Source of the DNA: DAOTUB01 sp034437455
GTDB lineage: Bacteria > Chloroflexota > Anaerolineae > B4-G1
Direction: 5' to 3'
Assembly: GCA_034437455.1 (NCBI GenBank)
Contig: DAOTUB010000194.1
Coordinates: 1-27,754, forward strand
DNA: 27,754 nt
Below the pieces are notes generated by a model. It ran no database searches, was not told where the DNA came from, and was given only the letters and a program-made list of their open reading frames with translations. A program made the position numbers and the translations under genes. Below are positions 1 to 7,441 of the stretch, piece after piece. The first letter of the stretch is position 1. Every line of letters starts with the position of its first letter.

Positions 1-1
1 G

Positions 2-286
2 TATCTCTTCGACTCGCTTTCGACCTCGTTTGCAAGCACCCACGACTACAGCGATTCGATCACCTACTGGAGCGAGTTTGCCAGGGACCTGCCAGAAGTC
101 TCACGCCAGGCGATGTGCTTGGTGTGGGACCGGTTGGCCAGTCTGGATGGCAATGCCTGCGCGACAGTCGTTCTTGGCAGCAGTGGAGTGACCATCACCA
201 CGCTCACATCCCACCGGATCTGTGACGCCTGGGAGCCTATCCGGCGATTTGCACAGGGACTATTGGACGCGATTCAATCGACTTGA
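2..286 (+). CDS. C-terminal part of an unknown protein (5' truncated)
   Basis: The second frame is open from the window edge to a TGA at 284-286 and gives about 94 residues with balanced composition (YLFDSLSTSFASTHDYSDS at its visible start, LLDAIQST at the end). No start codon is visible because the gene begins outside the window. I see no catalytic motif, membrane segment or cysteine cluster, and do not recognise the family. It is followed by 95 bases before the next gene start, so it may belong to the same transcription unit. That this frame is the coding one is inferred from the open frame and amino-acid composition. Confidence 0.5.
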   Translation, partial: YLFDSLSTSFASTHDYSDSITYWSEFARDLPEVSRQAMCLVWDRLASLDGNACATVVLGSSGVTITTLTSHRICDAWEPIRRFAQGLLDAIQST

Positions 287-381
287 GCGAGACGTGAGGA
301 GATGAAAAGTGATCGGGTGGCTTGGGCAACGAGAACGGGTGTGTCGGGACGTGCTGTCTCGCTGGAAGAAGAGGGAGGAGA

Positions 382-912
382 ATGAAACGACGTGATGCTT
401 TACGCAAACTACGCACGATCTGTGAACGCCTTGACGACGTAGGGTCTGATTTCCCCGTGGCGCCCATCCGTCTGTACCTGTTTGGCAGCGTCCTACGTGA
501 CAAGGACAGGCCGGAGGATCTGGATCTGTTGTTTGAGACACAAAGATATCCTGGCTCGTCCGGTGAGTTTCTGGCTGCACTTGTGTACGGCCAGCCAACG
601 CCGTACGACCGAGCGGTCCAGCACCTGCGGCACAGGATGAAAATGGTCCGTATTAACGAGCTTTCAGAGGGAACGTCCCCCCAGGATTGGTTTGGCTACA
701 AAGAAATGCCCTTGGATACACCTGTCAGATTGGTCTGGGAAAAGGGTCTGGACTGGCGACAGGTGATCGACGATATTGAGACATACCCGGTACACTGGGA
801 TCCGGTATCGGAGGAGAGCTGCAAAGCAGATTTGCGAGCTCGCGCCCAGGCAGTCGAACTTGGAGACAGGCTTTTGCAAGCGAGGCTGGCGAGAGCGGGA
901 GGGGGATCGTGA
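382..912 (+). CDS. Minimal-nucleotidyltransferase-like protein
   Basis: This is a 176-residue soluble protein with a nucleotidyltransferase-fold signature: G35-S36 followed nine residues later by D46-x-D48 (LFGSVLRDKDRPEDLDLLFE), the pattern of Pol-beta-superfamily domains (MNT/KNTase type) that bind Mg-NTP. The rest of the domain is divergent and I do not see a clear third carboxylate, so activity and substrate are unknown. The frame is open from a GTG at 322, but the ATG at 382 has a purine-rich GGGAGGAG just upstream and the predicted protein then begins directly at the domain, so I prefer it. The stop overlaps the next gene's GTG (GTGA, 909-912), so the two are translationally coupled. 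Some nucleotidyltransferases of this type are antitoxins or small-molecule modifiers, but the partner here is not a recognisable HEPN toxin. Confidence 0.6.
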   Translation: MKRRDALRKLRTICERLDDVGSDFPVAPIRLYLFGSVLRDKDRPEDLDLLFETQRYPGSSGEFLAALVYGQPTPYDRAVQHLRHRMKMVRINELSEGTSPQDWFGYKEMPLDTPVRLVWEKGLDWRQVIDDIETYPVHWDPVSEESCKADLRARAQAVELGDRLLQARLARAGGGS

Positions 913-1115
913 TCTACAAAGTGAGTTACGCCGTCATCGGCAAGCCATATCTGGGCATGATGATCGATCAGGATACCGCGCCGCAGGTCGGCGAGCAGAT
1001 TCCCTTGGGTTCCGACGACGAATTGTGCGAGGTTGTCGAAGTCCAGGACTTGATGCCGCCCATGGGAGATTTTGCCTATCTCCACGTCACCTGCAAGCCG
1101 GTAGAAGCGGCATAG
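909..1115 (+). CDS. Small conserved-looking protein of unknown function
   Basis: This 68-residue protein starts at a GTG overlapping the stop of the nucleotidyltransferase-like gene; the purine-rich GAGAGCGGGAGGGGG lies just upstream. The sequence (MIYKVSYAVIGKPYLGMMID...) is acidic, contains no cysteine cluster or membrane segment, and looks like a small alpha/beta fold with repeated hydrophobic strands. I do not recognise the family. Tight coupling suggests it acts with the upstream protein, either as a partner or as the second half of a two-gene toxin-antitoxin-like unit, but nothing in its sequence proves that. Confidence 0.5.
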   Translation: MIYKVSYAVIGKPYLGMMIDQDTAPQVGEQIPLGSDDELCEVVEVQDLMPPMGDFAYLHVTCKPVEAA

Positions 1116-1143
1116 ATCGCTCTGGCGAGGAATGCGCTCTAGT

Positions 1144-1291
1144 CTTTCAGATGTAACTGCTCAGCCTGTCATTGCGAGCCGCGCTTTTTGCGGCGAAGCA
1201 ATCTCAGTCATGCGAGGAGGAGATTGCTTCGTCGCTCCGCTCCTCGCAATGACGGGGAAAAGCCGCCTTGGCTGAGCAGTTGCTTTCAGAT
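1144..1291. mobile_element. MITE-like palindromic element with 9-bp target duplication
   Basis: A roughly 130-bp non-coding element (1153-1282) is bounded by perfect 12-bp inverted repeats: AACTGCTCAGCC at 1155-1166 and its complement at 1270-1281. It is flanked by an exact 9-bp direct repeat, CTTTCAGAT, at 1144-1152 and 1283-1291, which looks like a target-site duplication. Inside are two more nested inverted pairs: GTCATTGCGAG (1168-1178) with CTCGCAATGAC (1243-1253), and CGAAGCAATCT (1194-1204) with AGATTGCTTCG (1221-1231). The inner sequence is of the widespread 'TCATTGCGAG...GCAATCT' palindromic repeat type. It codes for nothing and would have been moved by a transposase in trans. Confidence 0.75.
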
Positions 1292-1382
1292 AATGATTCT
1301 GACTGTAGTGACGACTTTTGTTTTTCTGCGGGGAAACGGCTAAAGCCATTACTACGGATTCGAAATCTTTTTCTGAACGTCT

Positions 1383-1500
1383 ATAGTTGGGTTGGGCGTG
1401 AGCATCACCGGCAAGTTGATTGCCAAGGTCGTGCTCGTGGCTGCCGTCGCTACCTGCGAGTGCACTTGCACAAATTGCGATCTCGGAGGCGGCTGCCCTC
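1383..1500 (+). pseudogene. Relic of an ArsP/DUF318-type permease gene with a Cys-rich tail
   Basis: A short in-frame stretch reads IVGLGVSITGKLIAKVVLVAAV. It matches an internal segment of the intact permease at 9362-10843 (VAGGLSVGVTGKLIAEIVIIAAV, DNA 10214-10273). Aligning 60 bases by eye gives 47 identities. The upstream frame is closed by a TGA at 1374-1376, and no permease sequence continues downstream; instead the frame runs into a cysteine-dense stretch (ATCECTCTNCDLGGGCP) and then into the kinase gene on the other strand. It is too short to be functional. It probably records a second permease copy or an insertion/deletion that destroyed one. The Cys-rich tail is unexplained. Confidence 0.5.
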
Positions 1501-1506
1501 GATCAC

Positions 1507-2601
1507 CTAGACCGGTAACTCAACGCACACCGTGGTTCCATCTCCCGATTTGGAGTGGATGTCGGCCGCGCCGCCCAGAATTTCGGCCCGCTCCTGAATG
1601 CCGACTAATCCCATCCGGTCCGTCGCCAACAGATCGCGCAGGTGATCCGGCATGCTGAACCCCCGTCCATCGTCCCGGATCGTGGCGCGCACCGTGCGCT
1701 CTTTGAACCACAGGGTCACGATCGCTTCCGAGGCCTGCGCGTGCCGGTGAACGTTGTTCAGCGCCTCTTGCACGATGCGGAATAGGGCGAGTTCGACCTC
1801 CGGTTCCAACCGTCGCACCCGGCCCAGAGCATGGACTTGCACCGCGATCCCCTGTTCCCGTTCGAGATTGGCGGCCATTTCCTCCAGGCTGGGCAGCAAC
1901 CCCAGCGCGTCCAGCGCCGGCGGACGCAAGTTCTGGCTAAAGCGGCGCACCTCCTCGATGGCGTCGCCGACGATACGCTCCATCTTGTAAATGCGCCCGG
2001 TCATTTCCTCGGAGAGAATTTCCCGGTCTAGCGCCAGAATCTCCAGGTGTTGGTGCAGGCTGCTCAACATCTGCACAGTGCTATCGTGCAACTCGCGGGC
2101 GATGCGCCCCCGTTCCTCCTCCTGCGCCCGGAGAACCTGCCGGACAAAGAAACGGCTGGCCTCTTCCCGCGCCCGTCGCTCCGTCTGTTGGCGAGATAGC
2201 GACCCGTTGAGAAAGACAGCCACGATCAGCACCCCGGCCGTTTCCAACAAGGCGCTCTCTGGCCGGCACGAGTCGGTCATTGCCTGAGGCAGCATGATGA
2301 GTGCAGTGCAAACAATGGTAAGCCAGCCGGCAGCGGCCCCATACCTTGTAGCCGAAAGAGCCACAGGCAGCAAGAACAAAAACCGCTCTGCCAGGCAAGG
2401 GGTCAGTCGTAGAGAAGCCTCCAGGAGTGCGCCGCGCAGAGGGTTACTGCTGGTGTAATGAAAAAACGTCGCCAGAGTCAGCGCGCCGAGCCAAAGCCAA
2501 AAGTTGGGGTCTCGAACCAGCGATTTCACCCGTTCGGCGCCTCGGGGACGGGGGCTGGCGTCCATCGCGTTACCGCGTCGCGCGCTCCTTGTGATTGGCA
2601 C
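1507..2601 (-). CDS. NarL/DegS-family sensor histidine kinase
   Basis: This 364-residue protein should sense a signal at the membrane and phosphorylate the response regulator encoded just upstream. The N-terminal part (about 33-131) is hydrophobic with several predicted membrane spans and little extracytoplasmic sequence. A linker or coiled coil follows, then the HisKA_3 H-box (RIARELHDSTVQ, His172), an N-box (EALNNVHRHA, about 279-288), G1 (DDGRGF, about 310-315) and G2 (GLVGIQERAEILGG). The GTG at 2601 is preceded by an AGGAGG nine bases away and overlaps the regulator gene by 32 bp; an internal ATG at 2565 lies 4 bp after the regulator stop but lacks a Shine-Dalgarno. I choose 2601. The ligand is unknown; the divergent respiratory operon is the likely target. 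Confidence 0.9.
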   Translation of the reverse strand: MPITRSARRGNAMDASPRPRGAERVKSLVRDPNFWLWLGALTLATFFHYTSSNPLRGALLEASLRLTPCLAERFLFLLPVALSATRYGAAAGWLTIVCTALIMLPQAMTDSCRPESALLETAGVLIVAVFLNGSLSRQQTERRAREEASRFFVRQVLRAQEEERGRIARELHDSTVQMLSSLHQHLEILALDREILSEEMTGRIYKMERIVGDAIEEVRRFSQNLRPPALDALGLLPSLEEMAANLEREQGIAVQVHALGRVRRLEPEVELALFRIVQEALNNVHRHAQASEAIVTLWFKERTVRATIRDDGRGFSMPDHLRDLLATDRMGLVGIQERAEILGGAADIHSKSGDGTTVCVELPV

Positions 2602-3283
2602 GAACGGGATCCTCCTCTGTCTCCTCCAGGCTAATCCATCCCTGGCGCAGAGCTTTGACCACTACCTCGGTGCGGGAACGGGTTCCGGTTTTGTTGAACA
2701 GGCTGCTCAGGTGAGCCTGTACCGTCCGCAGGCCAATGCTCAGAGCCTGGGCGATGTCCCGATTGGTCATGCCCCTGGCCGTCAACCTGAGCACCTCCAA
2801 CTCGCGCTCGGTGAATTCAGGTGTTGTCGCCGTCTGCTGTGCGAGCGCCTCCTCGCCCGACCGGGTGAAGCGATCCACCAGTTTGCGGGCAATGTCTGGG
2901 TGCAACGCCGAGCCTCCGGCGTGCACCGTGCGCACGGCCTGGACCAGCTCGTCGGCCCGGCAGCTCTTGAGCAGGTAGCCCGTGGCCCCGGCTTCCAGCG
3001 AGGCGAACACGAAAGCGTCACTGTCGTAGGCGCTGAGCATGAGCACCGCCGTATCCGGGCGGTGTGTCTTGATCTGGCGGGTGGCCTCGACGCCGTTCAA
3101 CCCATCCATGGCAGCGTCCATGATGACGACGTCGGGCCGCAATTCGGCGGCTAACCGCACAGCCTGTACTCCATCGTCGGCCTCGGCGATGACCTCGATG
3201 TCTTTTTCGTGCTCCAGCAACTCACGGGTACCTTGCCGCAATAGGACGTGGTCGTCCACCAACAGAACGTGAATCAGGGACAT
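2570..3283 (-). CDS. NarL/FixJ-type response regulator (REC-LuxR HTH)
   Basis: This is a 237-residue two-component regulator. The receiver domain (about 3-120) has acidic residues D10-D11, phospho-acceptor D56 (VVIMDAAMDG) and the conserved lysine K106 (YLLKS). The C-terminal LuxR-type helix-turn-helix begins with FTERELEVLRLTARGMTNRDIA. The frame is open further upstream, but the ATG at 3283 starts precisely at the receiver (MSLIHVLLVDDHV), and a consensus -10 box sits six bases before it, suggesting a leaderless message. It is co-transcribed with the downstream kinase gene. It lies divergent to the molybdoenzyme operon and probably controls it; a dyad sits at the -35 region of each divergent promoter. 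Confidence 0.92.
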   Translation of the reverse strand: MSLIHVLLVDDHVLLRQGTRELLEHEKDIEVIAEADDGVQAVRLAAELRPDVVIMDAAMDGLNGVEATRQIKTHRPDTAVLMLSAYDSDAFVFASLEAGATGYLLKSCRADELVQAVRTVHAGGSALHPDIARKLVDRFTRSGEEALAQQTATTPEFTERELEVLRLTARGMTNRDIAQALSIGLRTVQAHLSSLFNKTGTRSRTEVVVKALRQGWISLEETEEDPVRANHKERATR

Positions 3284-3289
3284 GGCCTG

Positions 3290-3318
3290 ATTATAACACG
3301 TCGCGCCTACAAGCGCAA
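3290..3318 (-). promoter_or_regulatory. Promoter of the response regulator/kinase operon
   Basis: On the minus strand a perfect TATAAT (3290-3295) lies 17 bp downstream of TTGCGC (3313-3318). Only six bases separate the -10 box from the ATG at 3283, so transcription should begin at or within a base or two of the start codon. That fits the absence of a Shine-Dalgarno sequence. Confidence 0.65.
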
Positions 3319-3327
3319 TGCGCTTGT
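3309..3327. promoter_or_regulatory. Perfect 19-bp palindrome over the regulator promoter's -35
   Basis: ACAAGCGCAATGCGCTTGT is a perfect inverted repeat (9+1+9) that contains the -35 hexamer of the minus-strand promoter. Its position suits a dimeric regulator, possibly autoregulation by the NarL-type protein or an unrelated repressor. No T-run follows, so it is not a terminator. Confidence 0.5.
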
Positions 3328-3440
3328 GAAGACGTGCATATATATTGGGAATTCTCCTGCTCTTTGCCGCAAACACCCTGGCCTCAGGTTGCGCGAAACG
3401 CCAATGTCTACCTGCGCTAACCGGCATACAAAACTTGCCG

Positions 3441-3478
3441 CATCGTGCGATGAAAACGCGGCTCGCCTGTGATATAAT
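3441..3478 (+). promoter_or_regulatory. Activator-type promoter of the molybdoenzyme operon
   Basis: An extended -10 box, TG-A-TATAAT (3470-3478), has no recognisable -35 hexamer. Where the -35 should be there is a dyad, CATCG-TG-CGATG (3441-3452). A strong extended -10, a missing -35 and a dyad at about -33 to -44 is typical of an activator-dependent promoter, and the divergent NarL-type regulator is the obvious candidate. The predicted leader is about 330 nt and contains a MITE. Confidence 0.5.
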
Positions 3479-3618
3479 CATGCGATGTTCAAGTATGGCC
3501 CCTGTGAGGGGAAACAGCGCACCGTCCATACAACGTCGGCTTTACTGTTTGCTAACTGACAGCTGGTTTCCTTGCAGAGGTTTTTTGTTGTCTCGGAGAC
3601 AGGGCATGAGACAACAGA

Positions 3619-3772
3619 GGGGATGGCGCAGGGTTGTTCAGTTTTACGACGCTGGGCGTCCACCCTCACCCCCAACCCCTCTCCCTCGTAGGGAGAGGGG
3701 AGCCGACTCCCTCGCCCCTGGGGGAGAGGGCTGGGGTGAGGGGGAGAACTGAACAACCCTGGGGGATGGCGC
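3619..3772. mobile_element. MITE-like palindromic element inside the operon leader
   Basis: A 131-bp element (3630-3760) has perfect 14-bp terminal inverted repeats: AGGGTTGTTCAGTT at 3630-3643 and AACTGAACAACCCT at 3747-3760. It is flanked by direct copies of GGGGATGGCGC (3619-3629 and 3762-3772; one extra G at the right junction). The interior is a long G/C-rich imperfect palindrome of the CCCTCACCCC...GGGGTGAGGG kind with nested CTCTCCC/GGGAGAG arms. It lies between the predicted promoter (3470-3478) and the first gene (3814), so its hairpin would be in the mRNA leader. It has no coding content. Confidence 0.7.
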
Positions 3773-3813
3773 TTTGCGCGCGGTGTAAATCTTTTAACGA
3801 GGAGTATATCCCT

Positions 3814-6051
3814 ATGACTTTACCAAAAATCACTTTATCACGACGGCAGTTTCTCAAACTGACCGGCGCTACAGCAGCTTCCACCGCCCTGCTAGGCAGT
3901 GGGCTGGAGTTCTTGGCGCCGGTCGCACAGGCCGGTCCTGGCCTGACGGAGGACGGGACGCTGTATGGCGCGTGCGGCGTGTGCAGCATGGGCTGCGCCT
4001 ACGTCGCTCACCTGAGCGGCGGGCGCATCACGCACCTGACGGGCAACCCGGCCGACCAGACCGCCGAGGGCCACATGTGCGTCAAGGGCTATTCGGGCGT
4101 GCGCTTGCTGTACGACCCCGACCGGCTCAAGTATCCGATGAAGCGCACCAACCCGGAAAAGGGCGTGGGCGTGGACCCGGGCTGGGTCAAGATTTCGTGG
4201 GAAGAGGCGCTGGACCTGACGGCCGGCACATTCAAAGAGCTGCGCGATAGCTACGGCCCCCAGGCCATCGTGCTCGTCGCCCGGCCCAAAACCTGGCAAA
4301 AACACTTTGCCCAGTCCATCGGCACGCCCAATCACATCGCCCACAATAACACCTGTTATGCCACCCACGACGTGGTCTGGCGCGCCATGGTCACCGGCAA
4401 GGGCAAGACCTGGACGGTGGATTACGAGCACAGCAAGTACATCCTGGTCTTTGGCTGGAATGGCATGGGCAATTCCAAGAACCACTGGGGGCGGGCTGTC
4501 AACCACGCCATCGCCAACGGCGCCAAAATGGTGGTGTTCGACCCGCGCCTGTCCATCACCGCCTCCAAGGCCCACGAGTGGGTCCCCATCAAGCCCGGCA
4601 CCGATCTGGCCGCCTTGCTGGCCATGATTCACGTGATTATTGACCAAGACCTGTACGACCACGACTTTGTGAGCAACTATACCACCGGCTTTGACGAGCT
4701 GAAAGCGAGCGTCAAGGACTATACGCCCGACTGGGCTGCGCCAATTTGCGAGGTGCCGGCCGAGACGCTGGCGCGCATCGCCCGCGAATTTGCCACGACC
4801 AAACCGGCCGTGATCGCGCACCACAAGCGCGACGCCGGCGGCCCCAACTATGCCAACTCGTGGAAAACGGCCCAGTGCTATGTCGTCATGGACGCGCTGG
4901 TGGGCAGCCTCGACCGACCCGGCGGCCACATCCTGGACCGCAAGCCCAAGCTGCCCGGCCTGCGCGACGTGTGGGAGTTTCCCGCTTATCCCGATAGCAT
5001 CAAAGGCCCGCGCATTGACGGCCTGGACCGGTTCCCCGTCCTCAAGCCGCTGGGCAAAGGCTCGTTCAGCACGCTGGCCGAGGGCATCTTGTCGCAGTCG
5101 CCTTATCCGGTCAAGGCGGCCATGTTCTGGAAGCACAATATCCTGGCCTTCCCCAACCCGCCCCGCCTGGTCGAGGCGCTCAAGACGCTCGACTTTATCG
5201 CCGTGAGCGACGTGCTGCCCACCGAGATCGTGCAACTGGCCGACGTGGTGCTGCCGGACAACACCTTCTACGAAGGCAGCGGGTTGAACGCGCGCCAGTA
5301 TCACGCCATGTATCCCCAGGTCGCGCTGAAAGAACCGTTGCCGCCGGTGCATGATACCAAGAGCTTTACCAGCGTGTCGTTGGAAATCCTCAAGCGCATG
5401 GGGCTGGGTGAATACGTCCCTGAAGGCATGGGCGGCAAGGGCATGATGCAAGCCGAGCTGGAGGCGTTGGGGACGACGGCCGACGAAATCAAGGCTAACG
5501 GCGGTATGTGGGGCGAGGCCAAGCCGCTCGATTCCAAGACCGAATTTGGCACGCCTTCTAAAAAGATCGAGTTCAAGGCCAGCCTGTTGGAAGAGAACGG
5601 CTATGCCGGTCTGCCCGATTGGCAGCCGCCCCGCGCCAAGCCCGACGGCGACTATGCCTTCCACATGTTGATCTGGCGCCGCCCGTGGGACCGCATGACC
5701 CAGACGCAAAACGACCCCATCGTATCCGGCTTTTGCACGGAAAACAGAGCGATGCTGAACGCCAACAAAGCGCGCGAGATGGGCATTGCCGAAGGCGACG
5801 AGGTGTGGGTCGAATCCATCGCCAACAAGATCAAGCTCAAGGCGCGCCTGACGCAGGGCATCCGCCCCGACTGCGTGGCGGTGGAGCACGGCTTTGGGCA
5901 TTGGAGCAAGGGGCTGTCTGTCGGTTACGGCAAGGGCGCTAACGACGGCGACCTGATTCCCACCCACACCGTCGAACAGCAGTTGGCCGCAGGCGATCCG
6001 GCCATGGCGGCCATGATGGAAGACGTCGTGGTCAAGGTCTACAAGGTCTAA
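3814..6051 (+). CDS. Tat-exported molybdopterin oxidoreductase, PhsA/PsrA/ArrA class
   Basis: This 745-residue catalytic subunit belongs to the DMSO-reductase superfamily. It begins with a twin-arginine signal (SRRQFLKL, 9-16) and a hydrophobic stretch ending near AQA (38-40), so it should act outside the cytoplasmic membrane. A [4Fe-4S] site follows: C54-x2-C57-x3-C61-x27-C89. C181 (HNNTCYATHD) sits where this clade usually has the Mo-ligating cysteine. The molybdopterin-binding C-terminal domain covers roughly the last 120 residues. Length is nearer thiosulfate/polysulfide reductases (about 760) than arsenate reductases (about 850), but the neighbouring arsenic genes keep arsenate open. The ATG at 3814 has an upstream CGAGGAG and is the first start that preserves the Tat signal; an upstream open frame runs through the MITE and is not coding. 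The substrate is not decidable here. Confidence 0.93.
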   Translation: MTLPKITLSRRQFLKLTGATAASTALLGSGLEFLAPVAQAGPGLTEDGTLYGACGVCSMGCAYVAHLSGGRITHLTGNPADQTAEGHMCVKGYSGVRLLYDPDRLKYPMKRTNPEKGVGVDPGWVKISWEEALDLTAGTFKELRDSYGPQAIVLVARPKTWQKHFAQSIGTPNHIAHNNTCYATHDVVWRAMVTGKGKTWTVDYEHSKYILVFGWNGMGNSKNHWGRAVNHAIANGAKMVVFDPRLSITASKAHEWVPIKPGTDLAALLAMIHVIIDQDLYDHDFVSNYTTGFDELKASVKDYTPDWAAPICEVPAETLARIAREFATTKPAVIAHHKRDAGGPNYANSWKTAQCYVVMDALVGSLDRPGGHILDRKPKLPGLRDVWEFPAYPDSIKGPRIDGLDRFPVLKPLGKGSFSTLAEGILSQSPYPVKAAMFWKHNILAFPNPPRLVEALKTLDFIAVSDVLPTEIVQLADVVLPDNTFYEGSGLNARQYHAMYPQVALKEPLPPVHDTKSFTSVSLEILKRMGLGEYVPEGMGGKGMMQAELEALGTTADEIKANGGMWGEAKPLDSKTEFGTPSKKIEFKASLLEENGYAGLPDWQPPRAKPDGDYAFHMLIWRRPWDRMTQTQNDPIVSGFCTENRAMLNANKAREMGIAEGDEVWVESIANKIKLKARLTQGIRPDCVAVEHGFGHWSKGLSVGYGKGANDGDLIPTHTVEQQLAAGDPAMAAMMEDVVVKVYKV

Positions 6052-6052
6052 G

Positions 6053-6682
6053 ATGATGGCATCGTCTGAGCACGCCCTCGCCCGCCCGGCGATCTACCAG
6101 GGCCTGGTTCGAGGTCTGGCCTATCCGTCTGAAGAGTTTATGGCGCAGGCGCAAGCCTGGCAGGCCAACCTGGCCCAAGCGCTGGAAGCGGTCGGAGCAC
6201 CGGTCGTCCAGGCGGCGCAGGCGCTGCCAACGCTGAACGGCGACTTGCAAGCCCTGCAAGTTGAGCACACGCGCCTGTTCATCAACGGTGTGCCGCGCGT
6301 GCTGGCGCCGCCCTATGCTTCGGTATACGAGGATGACGGACAATTGATGGGCCGGCCGGCGGCGCGCGCCTTGCGCGCTTATCAGGCCGCCGGGCTGACG
6401 CTTTCCGCCGCGGCCCACGCACTGCCCGATCATCTGGCCATCGAGCTGGAATTTATGTTTTACCTGGGGCGCCGGGCATTGGACGCCGCAGACGACGGCG
6501 GCGCGTTGCAGCGCAGCGCCGAATTTCTGAACGAGTGCCTGCGGCCCTGGGTGGCGCTTTGGCGGCGGCGCGTGGAAGAATCGGCGCGGCTGGCCTTTTA
6601 CCCGGCGCTGGCCCGCGTCATCGAGGCGTGGCTCGAGACAGATACACAACATCTAGCAAACATGATTCGAGTTGAGGTTTAG
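6053..6682 (+). CDS. TorD/DmsD-family molybdoenzyme maturation chaperone
   Basis: This 209-residue, largely helical protein carries the family's characteristic segment in the form ALPDHLAIELEFMFYL (usually E-P-D-H-L-x-x-E-L-x-F-M). Members bind the Tat leader and apo-form of a molybdoenzyme, guard cofactor insertion and prevent premature export. It starts one base after the stop of the catalytic-subunit gene (tandem ATGATG at 6053), so it is translationally coupled to its probable client. The next gene follows after 12 bases. No membrane segment is present; it should be cytoplasmic. The first family position is L rather than E, a minor variation. Confidence 0.88.
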   Translation: MMASSEHALARPAIYQGLVRGLAYPSEEFMAQAQAWQANLAQALEAVGAPVVQAAQALPTLNGDLQALQVEHTRLFINGVPRVLAPPYASVYEDDGQLMGRPAARALRAYQAAGLTLSAAAHALPDHLAIELEFMFYLGRRALDAADDGGALQRSAEFLNECLRPWVALWRRRVEESARLAFYPALARVIEAWLETDTQHLANMIRVEV

Positions 6683-6694
6683 GAGAAGAAAACT

Positions 6695-7441
6695 ATGAAA
6701 GCTGTCCTGGTGGATACAACATTTTGCCTGGCTTGTAATGCCTGTAGCACCGAATGCAGGTTCGAAAACGAGCCGCCCGAAGGGCTGTTTTATACGCGGA
6801 TAGATCAAATCGAGATGGGCGAGTACCCGGAGGTCAGGGCGAATTACATCAAGCGCCAGTGTATGCACTGCGAGCATCCGGCCTGCGTATCGGCCTGCCC
6901 GGTGAAGGCGCTGCAAAAGCTGCCCAGCGGTCCGGTAGTGTACGATGCAGAAAGGTGCATCGGCTGCCGCTATTGCATGGTGGCCTGCCCGTTCAACATT
7001 CCCCAGATCGATTTTAATGCCCGCCTCCCCGTCATCACCAAGTGCACCTTTTGCGCCGACCGGCAGGCGGTGGGCGAATCGCCCGTGTGCATCCGCACCT
7101 GCCCCTTTGGGGCGCTCGAGATGGGCGAGCGCGACGAGTTGATCGCCGAGGCGCAGGCGCGCATCGCGCAATCGCCCGACCGCTACATCAATCACGTCTA
7201 CGGTCAGGAGGAGGCCGGCGGTACCTCGTGGCTGTACCTGTCGGCCGTGCCGTTCAAAGAACTGGGGCTGCCCGAGCTAGGGCCCGAGCCGGTTCCGGCC
7301 TTGAGCGAGGCAGTGGCGGTCTATGGCACGCCTGCGGCCCTGGTCACGGTCGGCGCGGCCTTGGCCGGCGTGTACTGGATCACCAAGCGTCGCATGGAAG
7401 TGGTGGACGACCCCGCCGCCAAGAATAAGGAGAACAAGTAA
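6695..7441 (+). CDS. Four-cluster ferredoxin subunit (DmsB/PhsB type) with C-terminal membrane anchor
   Basis: This 248-residue electron-transfer subunit of the complex has four cysteine groups: C11-x2-C-x2-C-x3-C (CLACNACSTEC), CMHCEHPACVSACP, CIGCRYCMVACP and CTFC...CIRTCP. This is the pattern of four [4Fe-4S] clusters that carry electrons between the NrfD subunit and the Mo site. A hydrophobic C-terminal segment (about 212-232) followed by basic KRR suggests a membrane anchor, as in HybA-like subunits. It has no Tat signal and would be co-exported with the catalytic subunit. AGGAGAAG precedes the ATG. Its stop overlaps the next start (TAATG). Confidence 0.92.
   Translation: MKAVLVDTTFCLACNACSTECRFENEPPEGLFYTRIDQIEMGEYPEVRANYIKRQCMHCEHPACVSACPVKALQKLPSGPVVYDAERCIGCRYCMVACPFNIPQIDFNARLPVITKCTFCADRQAVGESPVCIRTCPFGALEMGERDELIAEAQARIAQSPDRYINHVYGQEEAGGTSWLYLSAVPFKELGLPELGPEPVPALSEAVAVYGTPAALVTVGAALAGVYWITKRRMEVVDDPAAKNKENK

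Noticed and set aside
3634..3813. N-terminal extension of the molybdoenzyme frame upstream of 3814.
   Set aside because: It is encoded by the palindromic MITE, and the ATG at 3814 has a good ribosome site and starts just before the Tat signal.
3892..5967. A 691-codon open frame on the minus strand opposite the molybdoenzyme gene.
   Set aside because: It is a GC-driven shadow of the real gene: composition is rich in Arg, Gly, His and Val, no family motif is visible, and the plus-strand gene has full-length motifs.
3814..6051. Naming the molybdoenzyme arrA because arsenic genes are near.
   Set aside because: The cluster spacing is shared by PhsA, PsrA and ArrA, and the length is closer to thiosulfate/polysulfide reductases; a tree is needed.
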